From Sedimenticola_A sp040506425 (GTDB taxonomy: Bacteria > Pseudomonadota > Gammaproteobacteria > Chromatiales > Chromatiaceae): DNA of 64,000 nucleotides. A model generated the notes under the pieces. It did not search any database and was not told the DNA's origin. It worked only from the letters and a program-made list of their open reading frames with translations. The position numbers and the translations under genes were made by a program. The stretch is taken from positions 2,418,001-2,482,000 of the forward strand of contig OZ245051.1 of assembly GCA_965224515.1 (NCBI GenBank), read 5' to 3'. This document shows, in pieces, positions 16,940 through 26,530 of the stretch (position 1 is the stretch's first letter; every line of letters begins with the position of its first letter).

Positions 16940-18826
16940 TCAGAGCTTCAATTTGCCGGTGGCCGCCTGCAGGTCTGATGCCTTGGTGGCCACCAGCTCT
17001 GAGGTGCCGGTGATCTCGCTGGCTGCTGCCTCGCTGCGCCTGGCCTCTTCGGCAACACGGTCGATGTTCTGGTAGACATCCTTGATGGTTGCGCTCATCT
17101 CTTCGATTGCGGTTGCAATCTGGGCCGAGCGATCCGAAACCTTGTGAGTCTCCTGTTCGATAAGGTCGATGGCCTGCATTGCGTCCTCGCCCAGCTCTGC
17201 ACCGCGGCTGGCAACCTCCTGACCCCGGTTCATAACCTCGGTGGCGGCAGCACTGTCGGTGTGGATCTGGTTTACGATATCGGTGATCTGCTTGGTCGCG
17301 TCAACCGTCTTTGATGCGAGGTTGCGCACCTCGTCGGCGACTACGGCAAAGCCGCGGCCGGACTCACCGGCGCGCGCTGCCTCAATGGCCGCGTTGAGTG
17401 CAAGCAGGTTCGTCTGTTCGGCGATTTCGTTGATGACATTTACAACCACGCCAATCTTGCCGGAGCTCTCTGCCAGGGACATGACAATGCCGGTGGCCTC
17501 GTTGACGGTGCGTTCGATATCCTTGATCGCATCTTCGGTGCGGACCATTTTCTGCGCACTCTGGCTGCTTGCCTTGGAGGTTGTCTCGGCAGCATGGTGG
17601 AGGTCGGTTGTGGTGCGTGCAACCTCGTTGGCGGTGGCCGTCATCTCCTCAGAGGCAACCGCAACCTGGTGAGTCTGCTGTGTTATCTCGCGGCTGCCGG
17701 CAGTCAGGGTCTGCATGGTGTGAGTGAGTTCGGCGGAAATCTGCGCCAGTTCCTCGGCTGTTGTCGTGGTGTGCCCCGTGAGCCTCCGCAGGTTTTCTGC
17801 CATGTCACTGGCTGATTTGGAAAGGTCACCGAACTCATCCAGGCGCTCTTCGGATCTGTCCCCGTTGAGCCTCAAGTCTCCACCTGCAATCCGGGACAGA
17901 AGCACAGAGGTCCCCCTGAGTCCGCCGGTGATGCTTCGTCCAATGAGCAACATCAACAGCGCAATGACTGATGCGGTGACGATAGCGCTTGTGGTAAGGA
18001 TGATCTTCGCCCGTTTGGTGGTCTGTGCTGCTGTTTCCTTGGCCTCGGGAACGATCTCGCCATCCAGTTGCTGAACGGCGTCAGCCACGGTTTTCGCCAT
18101 GGGGGAGAAGCGGGTGTCGAGAGCCTCTTCCTGTTGGCGCATTATCAGGTACTGTTCAGCTGCAGCATGAAAGGCGTCGGTATAGGTTTGCAGCAGTGGC
18201 TGACGCTTTCTGCCGATGGCTGTCTCGTCCATGGCGAGCTTTACTTCGCCGATATAGGCGTTGACCCACTTGATCTTCTCCTCCGACCCGGTGAGAAAAA
18301 AGTCTTTCTCCGCCGCCTTCACCTTGCTGTAGACCTGGTGTGGGTAGGTTATACCGCTTAGTGCGCTCTCCAGTGCCTTGGCAGCATGGGCGGCTTTTCC
18401 CATCACGCCGCCATCGGCGGCGCTGTCGAAAAGCATCTTCTCCTGGTGCCACTTTATGGCGTGATCCAGGTAATCCAACAGTTCGGACTGCAGCCTGGAG
18501 AGGGTTTTTTTCAGTGAACCCGAGGTGGTCTGCTTAATGATCAGGTCCAGTTGCGCCAGGTTGTCGTGTTGTACCTGTTGTACATACCTGGGGATATTCA
18601 GAAAATCCATGCCCGACCTGGATGCCCTGTGCAGCAGCAGGTTGAGAATCTCAGCCTGGGTGTCCGACACGGTTTTGGCAGTACGCTGAGCGGTTTCGAG
18701 ATTGGATGAACTCTCGTCCAGCTTGTTCAGGGTGTAGAAGGTGACCGCCCCCTGAAAGATAAAGCCTACCACCGCGATGAGGACCACAAGCGTCAACTTC
18801 AGTTTTATGGTGAATTTTCTACCCAT
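16940..18826 (-). CDS. Methyl-accepting chemotaxis protein
   Basis: 628 aa. A first membrane helix at about residues 11-32 is followed by a helical periplasmic sensor region (to about 270) and a second membrane helix (IVTASVIALLMLLIGRSI). A HAMP linker and a long coiled-coil signalling domain follow, with the conserved hairpin tip IAEQTNLLALNAAIEAARAGESGRGFAVVADEVR. It binds CheA/CheW at that tip. The periplasmic domain resembles helical-bundle types; the ligand cannot be predicted. No che genes nearby, so an orphan receptor. ATG 18826. Confidence 0.93.
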   Translation of the reverse strand: MGRKFTIKLKLTLVVLIAVVGFIFQGAVTFYTLNKLDESSSNLETAQRTAKTVSDTQAEILNLLLHRASRSGMDFLNIPRYVQQVQHDNLAQLDLIIKQTTSGSLKKTLSRLQSELLDYLDHAIKWHQEKMLFDSAADGGVMGKAAHAAKALESALSGITYPHQVYSKVKAAEKDFFLTGSEEKIKWVNAYIGEVKLAMDETAIGRKRQPLLQTYTDAFHAAAEQYLIMRQQEEALDTRFSPMAKTVADAVQQLDGEIVPEAKETAAQTTKRAKIILTTSAIVTASVIALLMLLIGRSITGGLRGTSVLLSRIAGGDLRLNGDRSEERLDEFGDLSKSASDMAENLRRLTGHTTTTAEELAQISAELTHTMQTLTAGSREITQQTHQVAVASEEMTATANEVARTTTDLHHAAETTSKASSQSAQKMVRTEDAIKDIERTVNEATGIVMSLAESSGKIGVVVNVINEIAEQTNLLALNAAIEAARAGESGRGFAVVADEVRNLASKTVDATKQITDIVNQIHTDSAAATEVMNRGQEVASRGAELGEDAMQAIDLIEQETHKVSDRSAQIATAIEEMSATIKDVYQNIDRVAEEARRSEAAASEITGTSELVATKASDLQAATGKLKL

Positions 18827-18951
18827 GCGGTTCCCTGGCTTCAGTCCGGCACCAAGATGAGGTGCACACTAATTATAGCGCTGCATGGCGCCAGTGCTTT
18901 AGAAATAGCCGTTGGGGTGCTCGAGTTAATTCATTTTTGTGTGAAAGTGCC

Positions 18952-19030
18952 TGTAGGTCGGGATTCAGCCCGACCTGTCAGATGTTCGTAGCGGGAGGGT
19001 AAAAAGTCGGGTTGGAGCCCGACCTGCATG
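18952..19030. repeat. Two tandem copies of the GTCGGG...CCCGAC palindrome
   Basis: TGTAGGTCGGGATTCAGCCC and AGTCGGGTTGGAGCCCGACC lie about 50 bp apart between the chemoreceptor start and the MFS gene stop. Same dispersed family as at 1693 and 15609; may double as a 3' hairpin for the MFS gene. Confidence 0.75.
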
Positions 19031-19051
19031 GAACACGGAATCAATGCCCTG

Positions 19052-20272
19052 TTAGGTCTCTTCCCCGGCCAGCCGCTGCAGGGGCTTTTCATTGATCGGC
19101 AGGTGGATCAGTGCTGCCGTGATGCCCAGGATCACCCCGGCCCACCAGACCGTGTCGTAGGTGCCGGTCGTGTCATACAGACGTCCACCGAGCCATACCC
19201 CGAGGAAACTCCCCACCTGGTGGCTGAAGAAGACAATGCCGAACAGGGTGGCCATGTAGCGTACGCCGAACACCTGGGCCACGATGCCCGAGGTGAGCGG
19301 CACTGTTGAAAGCCACAGCAGCCCCATGGCGCAAGAGAAGAGGTAGATGGTGAATTCGGTTTTTGGGGCCATCAGCAGGGCGGTGATGACAATGGCACGG
19401 GTGAAATAGATAAAGGCCAGTCCGCTCTTCTTGCTCCAGATCTGTCCCGCGGCACCGGATGCAAAGGAGCCGATGATGTTGAACATGCCGATAATGGCCA
19501 TTGCGTATGCACCGACTTCTGCAGCAAGTCCCAGGTCTTTCACGTAGGCCGGAAAGTGAACCGTTATGAAGGCAACATGAAAACCGCAGACAAAAAAGCC
19601 CGTGGTCAGGAGCAGGAACCCGCGGTGCCCTGTTGCCTCGGTTATGGCCTCGCCCATGGTTTGATTGCTGGCAGGTTCACCGGGGTGGGCCGTGTTGCCG
19701 GGCAGGACCAGGGCAAGGGGGATGATCACCAGGGCAGAGGCGGCAAGGATCAGCAATGCATTGGACCAGCCGAACTGGGAGATGAAGGTCTGGCCCAGGG
19801 GGGAGAAGACGACCTGGCCAAAGGAACCCGCGGCTGTACCCAGGCCCAGTACCAGGGAACGCCTGCCCGGGGAGACCACCCTGGCCAGGGACGCGAGCAC
19901 GATGGAGAAGGCAGTAAAGGCGATCCCCAGGCCTGTCAGCAGACCGGCGAACAGATGCAGTCCCATGCCGCTGGTAGTGGTTGCCATGCCCCAGACGCCG
20001 GCACCGTACATCAGGGCACCGAACCCCAGCACCCGGGTCGGTCCCAGGCGGTCTGCGATGGCGCTGGCGATGGGTACGCCGATGCCCCAGAGCAGGTTCT
20101 GGATCGCCATTGCCAGGGCGAAGGTCTCGCGGCTCCAGCCCCGCGCCTCGGTCATGGGGTCGAGAAACAGGCCGAACACGGAGCGTACGCCGAAACCGAT
20201 CATGGCGATAAGGCAGCCGGCGATGATCACCAGCAGCGGAGTGCGCCAGGTGCTTGGTGAGGTATGGTTCAC
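19052..20272 (-). CDS. MFS transporter (monocarboxylate/oxalate-formate antiporter-like)
   Basis: 406-aa, 12-helix major facilitator. The loop after TM2 contains ADRLGPTRVLGFG, the MFS A-motif region. Its start GTG at 20272 overlaps the stop of the CoA-transferase gene as GTGA, so the two are translationally coupled. Partnership with a CoA-transferase suggests import of a short organic acid that is then activated to its CoA thioester. Substrate not determinable. Confidence 0.85.
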   Translation of the reverse strand: MNHTSPSTWRTPLLVIIAGCLIAMIGFGVRSVFGLFLDPMTEARGWSRETFALAMAIQNLLWGIGVPIASAIADRLGPTRVLGFGALMYGAGVWGMATTTSGMGLHLFAGLLTGLGIAFTAFSIVLASLARVVSPGRRSLVLGLGTAAGSFGQVVFSPLGQTFISQFGWSNALLILAASALVIIPLALVLPGNTAHPGEPASNQTMGEAITEATGHRGFLLLTTGFFVCGFHVAFITVHFPAYVKDLGLAAEVGAYAMAIIGMFNIIGSFASGAAGQIWSKKSGLAFIYFTRAIVITALLMAPKTEFTIYLFSCAMGLLWLSTVPLTSGIVAQVFGVRYMATLFGIVFFSHQVGSFLGVWLGGRLYDTTGTYDTVWWAGVILGITAALIHLPINEKPLQRLAGEET

Positions 20273-21825
20273 TGGCTTGAAAGCCCCATGGGTTCATCTC
20301 TGAAGATACGCTCGTCCATGGGGCGAAGCTCATCAGATACGACAGGGGCGAAATCCATCTGGGCGAGAATGTCCCGCTCAAGGTCGATGCCCGGGGCGAT
20401 CTCCACCAGTACAACGCCTTTGGGAGTGAGTCTGAATACGGCGCGTTCGGTTATGTAGAAAACCTGCTGGCCACGCTCGCAACCGTAACCGCCGTTGAAG
20501 GTGAGGTGTCCCACCTGTTCGACGAATTTGCGGCTCACGCCTTCATTTTCGATAGTGAGTTTTCCATCGCCGGTGCTCACCTTCAGCTTGCCGGAGGTGA
20601 AAGTGCCTAGAAAGTAGACTGCCTTTGCATTCTGACTGATGTTGATAAAGCCGCCGGCACCTGCGGTTCGGCTGCCGAAGCGGCTGACATTGACGTTACC
20701 TTTTGCATCGGTCTCGGCCATGCCGAGAAAGGTCTGGTCCAGGCCGCCGCCGTCATAGAAGTCGAACTGGGCAGGCTGGTCGATAACGGCATCTGCGTTT
20801 GACACCGCGCCGAAGCTGAGACCTCCTGCGGGTATACCGCCGATACCACCGGGCTCTACGGTCAGTGATACCCGATTAAAGACCTCTTCCTCGTTGGCCA
20901 CGGCTGCCACCATCTCGGGCATACCTATGCCCAGGTTCACAACTGCGCCGTCGGCCAGCTCCATTGCAGCACGCCGGCCAATGATCTTGCGGGCCTCAAG
21001 GGGTGCAAGGTCGGACACGCCGGGGGCGACCTGCACTTCCCCGGTATAGGCGGGGTTGTAGGCTTCGGCAAAGGTCTGTTGATGATGCTCAGGCGGGGCG
21101 ACCACCACGTGGTCCACAAGGATTCCGGGTATCTTTACCAGGTGTGGGCTGAGTACATGCCTGTCGGTTACGCGCTCCACCTGCACCAGCACCTTGCCTC
21201 CACTGTTGCGTACCGCCTGTGCGATTGCCAGGCACTCAAGGGGCAGTGCCTCGTGCTCCATGGTGATGTTGCCCTGGTGGTCAGCGGTGGTTCCCCGCAG
21301 CAGTGCGATGTTGATGGGGAAGGTTTTGTAGAAGAGGAACTCTTCGCCGTCGATCTCCATCAGACGTACCAGCTCTTCGGTGGCGGCGTCGTTGAGTTTG
21401 CCTCCATCAATGCGGGGGTCGACAAAGGTGTTCAACCCGACCCGGCTCAATACCCCCGGACGGCCAGCGGCGATGTCACGGTAGAGGTGGGTGATGACGC
21501 CCTGGGGGAGGTTGTATGCCTCCAGCTTGTTGGCGTTGGCCAGGGCGCCCAGTTTCGGTACCAGTCCCCAGTGACCGCCCACCACGCGCCTGACCATACC
21601 CTCGTGACCGAAGTGATTAAGTCCACGCTCGCCGCCGTCACCCTGGCCGGCTCCGTAGACCAGGCAGAGATCATTGGGTTGTCGCTGTTCAAGAAACCGC
21701 TGCTCAATGGCGATTGCCAGGGCCTCGGGGAAACCGATGCCGACAAATCCACCTGAGGCGATGGTGTCGCCGGGTTTGACAACTTGAGCCGCCTCGCGGG
21801 CGGTTGTCAGTTTTGGAAAAGACAC
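20269..21825 (-). CDS. Acyl-CoA:acetate/propionate CoA-transferase (family I, fused alpha-beta)
   Basis: 518 aa, the fused length of propionate CoA-transferase/YdiF-type enzymes that move CoA between carboxylic acids. The N-terminal half begins TTAREAAQVVKPGDTIASGGFVGIGFPEAL. The C-terminal half includes VVNLGIGMPEMVA and the probable catalytic glutamate in TVEPGGIGG, followed by QFDFYDGGGLDQTFLGMAE. Coupled to the downstream MFS gene. Likely activates the imported acid; precise acid unknown. ATG 21825 with GGAG upstream. Confidence 0.9.
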   Translation of the reverse strand: MSFPKLTTAREAAQVVKPGDTIASGGFVGIGFPEALAIAIEQRFLEQRQPNDLCLVYGAGQGDGGERGLNHFGHEGMVRRVVGGHWGLVPKLGALANANKLEAYNLPQGVITHLYRDIAAGRPGVLSRVGLNTFVDPRIDGGKLNDAATEELVRLMEIDGEEFLFYKTFPINIALLRGTTADHQGNITMEHEALPLECLAIAQAVRNSGGKVLVQVERVTDRHVLSPHLVKIPGILVDHVVVAPPEHHQQTFAEAYNPAYTGEVQVAPGVSDLAPLEARKIIGRRAAMELADGAVVNLGIGMPEMVAAVANEEEVFNRVSLTVEPGGIGGIPAGGLSFGAVSNADAVIDQPAQFDFYDGGGLDQTFLGMAETDAKGNVNVSRFGSRTAGAGGFINISQNAKAVYFLGTFTSGKLKVSTGDGKLTIENEGVSRKFVEQVGHLTFNGGYGCERGQQVFYITERAVFRLTPKGVVLVEIAPGIDLERDILAQMDFAPVVSDELRPMDERIFRDEPMGLSSQ

Positions 21826-21903
21826 TGGCTCTCCTTTGTGCCCGACAATGATTGTTCGATGATATGGGCAATCGAAGAGGAGTTAAACCCTTGCATGACA
21901 GAC

Positions 21904-21931
21904 ACAAAAAAACCCCGCCGGAGCGGGGTTT
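21904..21931 (-). terminator. Intrinsic terminator of the outer-membrane protein gene
   Basis: On the minus strand an 8-bp stem AACCCCGC/GCGGGGTT is followed directly by seven T residues (AAAAAAA at 21906-21912 on the plus strand). It is 27 bp beyond the stop of the gene at 21958-22590. Classic rho-independent form. Confidence 0.9.
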
Positions 21932-21957
21932 GACAACTTACAGTTCAGAACAGTCGT

Positions 21958-22590
21958 TCAGAACGAGTAGTTGACGGTTGCTTCGAACACGTCGATGTCG
22001 GTGTCCAGTATGTCTTTGTAACGCACCCACTGAACGCCCAGGCCAACACTGTCATTGAGCTTGTAGTCGGCGCCAAGACCAAAGTAGAGATCAGTTCCGT
22101 CTTCACTGCCGGTCAATGCAGTGCCTGTGGCGTAGACAGTACCGTCATAGGTGATGGAGCCCGTGCCGCTGCCTGTAAGATCAGCATCCCACTTGAAGAT
22201 GCCGGCCTTTACGTGAGCTGAAACTTTATCTGAAACCGGCAGGCTGAAATCGCCGCCGAGGAAGAAACCGGTGGTTTCCACATCAACACCGACAGTTCCG
22301 GTCGCCACGAAAGGTTTGCCAAGGTAGGTGCCGTTTATGGAGCCGGTAGCGTTTGCATTGATTTCGCCAAGGTCTCTGTATCCGCCTTCAATAGCAATGT
22401 TTTCATTCAGCTTGTAACCCAGGGCAAATGAGAAAGTGTTGCTGTTTTCATCAATCGAAATACCAGTCACCGAGTCGACGTTGGCACTGGACTTTCCCAG
22501 GCTTCCACTGATATATGCGCCGGACGCAAATGAGGTGTTACTGAATATTATGAGTGCCGCTGAGGCTGCAATTCCATTGATTAACTTCAT
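21958..22590 (-). CDS. Small outer-membrane beta-barrel protein (OmpA/OmpW-like porin fold)
   Basis: 210 aa from ATG 22590 (MKLINGIAASAALIIFSNTS), which begins a signal peptide cleaved near SFASG. The mature part alternates polar and aromatic residues (GAYISGSLGKSSANVDS, FALGYKLNENIAIEGGY, LYFGLGADYKLNDSVGLGV) and ends in NYSF with a terminal Phe, the signal for BAM-mediated outer-membrane insertion. About 8 strands are expected. Function of the barrel is unknown. Upstream in-frame codons to 22782 are non-coding. Confidence 0.85.
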   Translation of the reverse strand: MKLINGIAASAALIIFSNTSFASGAYISGSLGKSSANVDSVTGISIDENSNTFSFALGYKLNENIAIEGGYRDLGEINANATGSINGTYLGKPFVATGTVGVDVETTGFFLGGDFSLPVSDKVSAHVKAGIFKWDADLTGSGTGSITYDGTVYATGTALTGSEDGTDLYFGLGADYKLNDSVGLGVQWVRYKDILDTDIDVFEATVNYSF

Positions 22591-22735
22591 GGTGATAACT
22601 TCCCAATTATTATTTAAATTCTTAATACAAGAAAAGGAATCCCATGATATATATTCCTTAAAAGCATGTCTATACCATGTAATAACTGCGGAAATTGAGG
22701 GTCGGTAATTGCCCGTAGGTTGGATTTTGCTGTTA

Positions 22736-23395
22736 TTACCTGACCAGCAGAACAACCAGTTCGGTTGGGCCGTGAACGCCATATGCCAGGGTCTGCTCGA
22801 TATCGGCAGACTTTGACGGGCCGGAGATTAGCAGGGCGTTGGTGGGCATCCCTTCACGCCAGGACTCTCTCTCCACCACCTCGGCAAAGGTGTCGTAGAG
22901 CTTGTCGGCATGCAGTACGGCAAAGTGTACGGGCGGTACCAGTGAGTAGGTTCTCGGCTCTTCGGGGGTTGGCCAGAGCACCAGGGTGCCGACACTGGCG
23001 ATACCGGCCCGTACCGATGTGACCGATGCGCTGATCTCGTTGAACAGGGGCTCTTTCCAGCTCTCCATGCTTCCATGGAGGGTGGTGAGTTGAGGTGCTT
23101 TTTCTGCGGATTCCCACTGGGTCTGCAGTGTCTCGGAAAGTGGGCCGTCTTGGCCGTAGAGCAGGTTATCAAGACCCTTTTTGCAGCAGAGCTCCTGCAG
23201 CTTTGTACACCATGCCTGGTCGGTGGTCTGGTGCACTTCGGCACGAACAGAGCGCAGCTTTTCTGAAAATGTCTCTATACGCTGCTCAAGGGTGGTTTCA
23301 TTGGTGGCGCCCGCCGATTCTGTTTCATCGCGTGGTGGGAAACCGGGTTTGTGACGGCGCAGGCGGCCGATGATGTTCTCTCTTGCATTACTCAT
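22736..23395 (-). CDS. lutC: LutC/YkgG-family lactate utilisation protein
   Basis: 219 aa from ATG 23395, overlapping the lutB stop by 8 nt. LUD-domain protein with the family landmarks VTSVRAGIASVGTLVLWPTPEEPR (the GTL/SGT-like signature) and C-terminal LLISGPSKSADIEQTLAYGVHGP. LutC (LldG) is the third part of the L-lactate dehydrogenase complex LutABC; its biochemical role is not fully known. Last gene of the lutABC operon, transcribed after lldR-lutA-lutB. Confidence 0.93.
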   Translation of the reverse strand: MSNARENIIGRLRRHKPGFPPRDETESAGATNETTLEQRIETFSEKLRSVRAEVHQTTDQAWCTKLQELCCKKGLDNLLYGQDGPLSETLQTQWESAEKAPQLTTLHGSMESWKEPLFNEISASVTSVRAGIASVGTLVLWPTPEEPRTYSLVPPVHFAVLHADKLYDTFAEVVERESWREGMPTNALLISGPSKSADIEQTLAYGVHGPTELVVLLVR

Positions 23396-24806
23396 TATCG
23401 AACCCCTCTTCACGGGACAGTTCGTGGAGTGTCTTGGCTGCAATCCTGGGAGGTTTTCGCACATCGGTCCATGGCCCCAGTCGTTTGGGCATCAGTGAGC
23501 GCAGGCGGGTGGCAGTGCGCATGGCAAGGCGATAGAGGAGAGGCTGGGAGTGTAGCCAGCTCCAGCCTTTCCAGATCAATGCCTCGCCGATTTTACGCTG
23601 TGTCCCCTGGCCCTCTACTGTGCCGTCGTTCCTGTTGCTGACCCCTTCGAAGCGGAGCCGGTTCAGCAGGTCTGGAAGAGGGATGCGCACCGGGCAGACT
23701 TCACCGCAGGCGCCACACAGGGTTGAGGCGGTGGGCAGCTCACCCAGCTTGTCGAGGCCGATCTTCTGAGGCTCTACCACAGAACCGATAGGTCCCGGGA
23801 TGGTGGAGCCGTAGGCGTGACCACCGATGCGCCCGTAGACCGGGCAGTGGTTCATGCATGCGCCGCAGCGTATGCAACGCAGGGTGTTGATCAGCTCTTC
23901 ATCTTCGTAGATGCGGGAGCGGCCGTTGTCCAGCAGTACCAGGTGCACTTCCCGGGGACCATCTTTCTCGCCCTCTCTGCGGGGCGAGGTGATCATGTTG
24001 AAGTAGGTGGAGATGTGCTGGCCTGTAGCACTGCGCACCAGAAGGTTGAGCAGGGGAGGGATGTCGCTGAGCTTCTCCACCACCTTCTCGATGCCTGTTA
24101 CCGCGATATGCACCGGGGGTACCGTGGTGCACATGCGGCCGTTGCCCTCGTTCTCCACCAGGCAGAGGGTGCCGGTCTCGGCCACGGCGAAGTTGACGCC
24201 TGAGAGCCCGACATCGGCTTTGTGGAACTTTTCTCGCAGAATCCTGCGCGCACTGCGGGCCAGTGCCTCCGGATCCTCCTCGAAGGGGATGTCAGGGAAT
24301 TTCTGCCGGAACAGATCAGCAATCTCGTGACGGTTCTTGTGGATCGCCGGTGCGATGATATGGGAGGGTGTCTCACCGGCAATCTGTACGATGTATTCAC
24401 CCAGGTCTGACTCCAGGCACTCGATGTCGTGATCCTCAAGAAAATGGTTGAGCTCCATCTCCTCGGAGACCATGGACTTGCCTTTGATCATGCGGGTGGC
24501 ATCATGTTCTTTCATGATATCGAGCACGATATCGTTCGCTTCGTCGACGCTCTCTGCCCAGTGCACCTGGATGCCGTTGCGGCTGCAGTTCTCCTCCAGT
24601 TGCTCCAGCAGGTCCGGCAGCTTGGAGAGAGCGTTGACCCGTATGCCTGCGCACTGGGTTCTGAGCTGTTCCCGCTCCTTCGGATCGGGCAGCCCGGCAC
24701 GGCGTTTCATCATCAGCCCGTCCATGGCCAGGCGGAAGTTGCGACGGATCTGGGGGTTGTCGAGCGCCTCTGACGAGCGCTGTCTGAAGTTATTCGCCGT
24801 CTGCAT
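23388..24806 (-). CDS. lutB: LutB/LldF iron-sulfur subunit of L-lactate dehydrogenase complex
   Basis: 472 aa from ATG 24806 (GGGAG 8 nt upstream); the TTG at 24833 is less likely. An N-terminal LUD domain carries the GKSMVSEEMELN and GVNFAVAETGTLCLVENEGNGR landmarks. A ferredoxin region follows with CIRCGACMNHCPVYG and then CGACGEVCPV, giving two 4Fe-4S sites, and a C-terminal helix with KGWSWLHSQPLLYRL. Cytoplasmic, carrying electrons from lactate oxidation toward quinone. Overlaps lutA by 17 nt. Confidence 0.95.
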   Translation of the reverse strand: MQTANNFRQRSSEALDNPQIRRNFRLAMDGLMMKRRAGLPDPKEREQLRTQCAGIRVNALSKLPDLLEQLEENCSRNGIQVHWAESVDEANDIVLDIMKEHDATRMIKGKSMVSEEMELNHFLEDHDIECLESDLGEYIVQIAGETPSHIIAPAIHKNRHEIADLFRQKFPDIPFEEDPEALARSARRILREKFHKADVGLSGVNFAVAETGTLCLVENEGNGRMCTTVPPVHIAVTGIEKVVEKLSDIPPLLNLLVRSATGQHISTYFNMITSPRREGEKDGPREVHLVLLDNGRSRIYEDEELINTLRCIRCGACMNHCPVYGRIGGHAYGSTIPGPIGSVVEPQKIGLDKLGELPTASTLCGACGEVCPVRIPLPDLLNRLRFEGVSNRNDGTVEGQGTQRKIGEALIWKGWSWLHSQPLLYRLAMRTATRLRSLMPKRLGPWTDVRKPPRIAAKTLHELSREEGFDNE

Positions 24807-25557
24807 GGGTGCGCTCCCAGAGAAAACTGGCAATGTGTCTGCCTTTTGTCTTTTCCTTCTGATGGTCGAGACGGCCGGTTATGTTCATCAGGCAGCCGCA
24901 GTCACCGCTGACCAGGGTGTCGGCACCGGTGTCGCTGATCAGCTGGGCCTTTTCACTGACCATTTCGGAGGAGATCTTCGGGTGCTTCACGGCAAAGGTG
25001 CCTCCGAAACCGCAGCACTCCTCCTTGCGCTCCTGCTCAACAAGTTCCACGTTGGCCAGTTGCTGCAACAGGGCTTCGTGCTCTTCGGCAACACCCATCT
25101 CGCGGCGTGCCGAGCATGAGGTGTGGAGAGCGACCTTTGCCGGGGTGCCGAGGTCTTCAAGCTCTATCTTGAGTACGTGGACAAGGAACTCTGTCAGCTC
25201 GAATACGCGACCGGCCAGGGCCTCCACCTGTTGCTCCCTGGGGGAGTCTTTGAACAGCCTGGGATAGTGGTGGCGCATCATGCCGGCACAGGAGCCCGAG
25301 GGGACTACAATGGGGTAGTCCATGGGGAAGCACTGCAGCTGGGCGATGGCTACTGATCTTGCCTCGTCGCGGTAGCCGCTGTTCCAGGCAGGCTGTCCGC
25401 AGCAGGTCTGGTTCTGGGGGAAAATCACCTCAACCCCCTCGCGCTTGATCAACTGCATACCGGCGAGCCCCGCTTCAGGGTAGAGCAGGTCAACCAGGCA
25501 GGTGCCGAAGAAGTAGATCCTCGACGGTTTCTCTGGGTAGTGTCTCTCGGCGTCCAT
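24790..25557 (-). CDS. lutA: LutA/LldE cysteine-rich subunit of L-lactate dehydrogenase complex
   Basis: 255 aa. Two CCG (cysteine-rich) domains are visible: NQTCCGQPAWNSGY with an earlier FGTCLVD, and EECCGFGGTFAVKHP with an earlier HTSCSARREMG. In this family they hold a noncubane or linear Fe-S cofactor. It works with LutB and LutC to oxidise L-lactate to pyruvate (LldEFG in Shewanella). Its ATG 25557 lies 11 nt after the regulator's stop, making one transcription unit with it. Confidence 0.95.
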   Translation of the reverse strand: MDAERHYPEKPSRIYFFGTCLVDLLYPEAGLAGMQLIKREGVEVIFPQNQTCCGQPAWNSGYRDEARSVAIAQLQCFPMDYPIVVPSGSCAGMMRHHYPRLFKDSPREQQVEALAGRVFELTEFLVHVLKIELEDLGTPAKVALHTSCSARREMGVAEEHEALLQQLANVELVEQERKEECCGFGGTFAVKHPKISSEMVSEKAQLISDTGADTLVSGDCGCLMNITGRLDHQKEKTKGRHIASFLWERTHADGE

Positions 25558-25568
25558 TTTCTCTCCGC

Positions 25569-26318
25569 TTACTCGGCCGGTTTGGTGACGTTGCGAAGGT
25601 CGCGTTTCTTGAACACCTCTTCGCGGTCGATCTGCTGCAGGGACTCCTCCACGAATACCATGTGGGACTGTGCCGCCTGTCTCGCCTTTTCAGGATCACC
25701 CTCGATGATGGCGTCCATCAACCGTTCATGCTGGTTACGCAGGGGGTCGAATACCCGGGGCAGGGTGTAGAGCTTGTCCAGATTATGGCTGATGCTGCTC
25801 TGGAGCAGTGTGAACAGGCCGCGCATCACGTGCAGCAGCACCAGGTTGTGAGAGGCCTCGACGATGGCCAGGTGAAACTCGGCATCGGCCCTGGCCTCTT
25901 CCATGGGATCGGGGTCGCCGTGCTTTTCGATCATCTGGTCGAATTTGGAACGGATGTTGGTTTTGTCCTCCTCCGTACTGCGCAGGGCGGCGTAGTAGGC
26001 TGCGGTGCCTTCCAGGGCGTGGCGTATCTCCAGGATGTCGAAACGTGATTCGGGCAGTTCCCTCAGCAGGGCGAGAAGGGGGTCGACGAAGGAGGGCTCC
26101 AGTCCTTCGCAGACAAAGGTTCCGCCGCCACGACGGGTCTTCAGCAGCCCTTTGCTGTTGAGCTTCTGGATCGCCTCTCGCAGGGAGGGACGGGAGACCT
26201 CGAGCCTGCTTGCCAGGTCACGCTCTGATGGCAGACGTTCGCCGGGTTTGAGGCTTCCCTCGGCGATCATGGTCTCCAGGGTCTCTGCAATCTGATCTGA
26301 AAGTCGCTGCTGCTTCAT
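25569..26318 (-). CDS. lldR: GntR/FadR-family lactate-responsive repressor
   Basis: 249 aa from ATG 26318 (GGAG 5-6 nt upstream). N-terminal GntR winged helix (LKPGERLPSERDLASRLEVSRPSLREAIQKLNSKGLLKTRRGGGTFV) at residues 20-70, then an FCD helical ligand domain with EEARADAEFHLAIVEASHN as part of the metal/ligand pocket. The same fold and context as E. coli LldR, which is released by lactate. It is the first gene of the lutABC unit, and a palindrome matching the LldR operator form lies 17 bp upstream. Confidence 0.93.
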   Translation of the reverse strand: MKQQRLSDQIAETLETMIAEGSLKPGERLPSERDLASRLEVSRPSLREAIQKLNSKGLLKTRRGGGTFVCEGLEPSFVDPLLALLRELPESRFDILEIRHALEGTAAYYAALRSTEEDKTNIRSKFDQMIEKHGDPDPMEEARADAEFHLAIVEASHNLVLLHVMRGLFTLLQSSISHNLDKLYTLPRVFDPLRNQHERLMDAIIEGDPEKARQAAQSHMVFVEESLQQIDREEVFKKRDLRNVTKPAE

Positions 26319-26335
26319 ACTGCTCCAATCCGTGC

Positions 26336-26352
26336 AATTGGTAATACCAATT
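26336..26352. promoter_or_regulatory. LldR-type operator palindrome upstream of lldR-lutABC
   Basis: AATTGGTAATACCAATT is a perfect palindrome around a central T and matches the TTGGT-N3-ACCAA form of LldR/FadR-family operators. It lies in the 5' leader of the lldR-lutABC transcript, consistent with autorepression. Confidence 0.85.
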
Positions 26353-26488
26353 TGAGCTGAGTCTAGCCTGAAAATAATTAATTGAGAAGTATTTTGTTCG
26401 AAAAGGGCCAATTCAGGATCAAAACAGCCCTATCTGCGACCTATATATAAAAGGAGTATTTTACTGAAAATTAAGGGAAAACCCCGGG

Positions 26489-26517
26489 TTGACAGGGAAA
26501 AATGCATGGCTTAATAA
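26489..26517 (+). promoter_or_regulatory. Sigma-70 promoter of the TRAP transporter operon
   Basis: TTGACA (26489-26494), a 17-bp spacer and TAATAA (26512-26517) form a good -35/-10 pair. The predicted start point is near 26524, about 90 nt before dctP, and an LldR-type site lies immediately downstream. Confidence 0.75.
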
Positions 26518-26530
26518 TGAAAGTGGACAG

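Noticed and set aside
21079..21756. Plus-strand open frame of 225 codons opposite the CoA-transferase
   Set aside because: Overlaps a well-supported gene and lacks any family feature.
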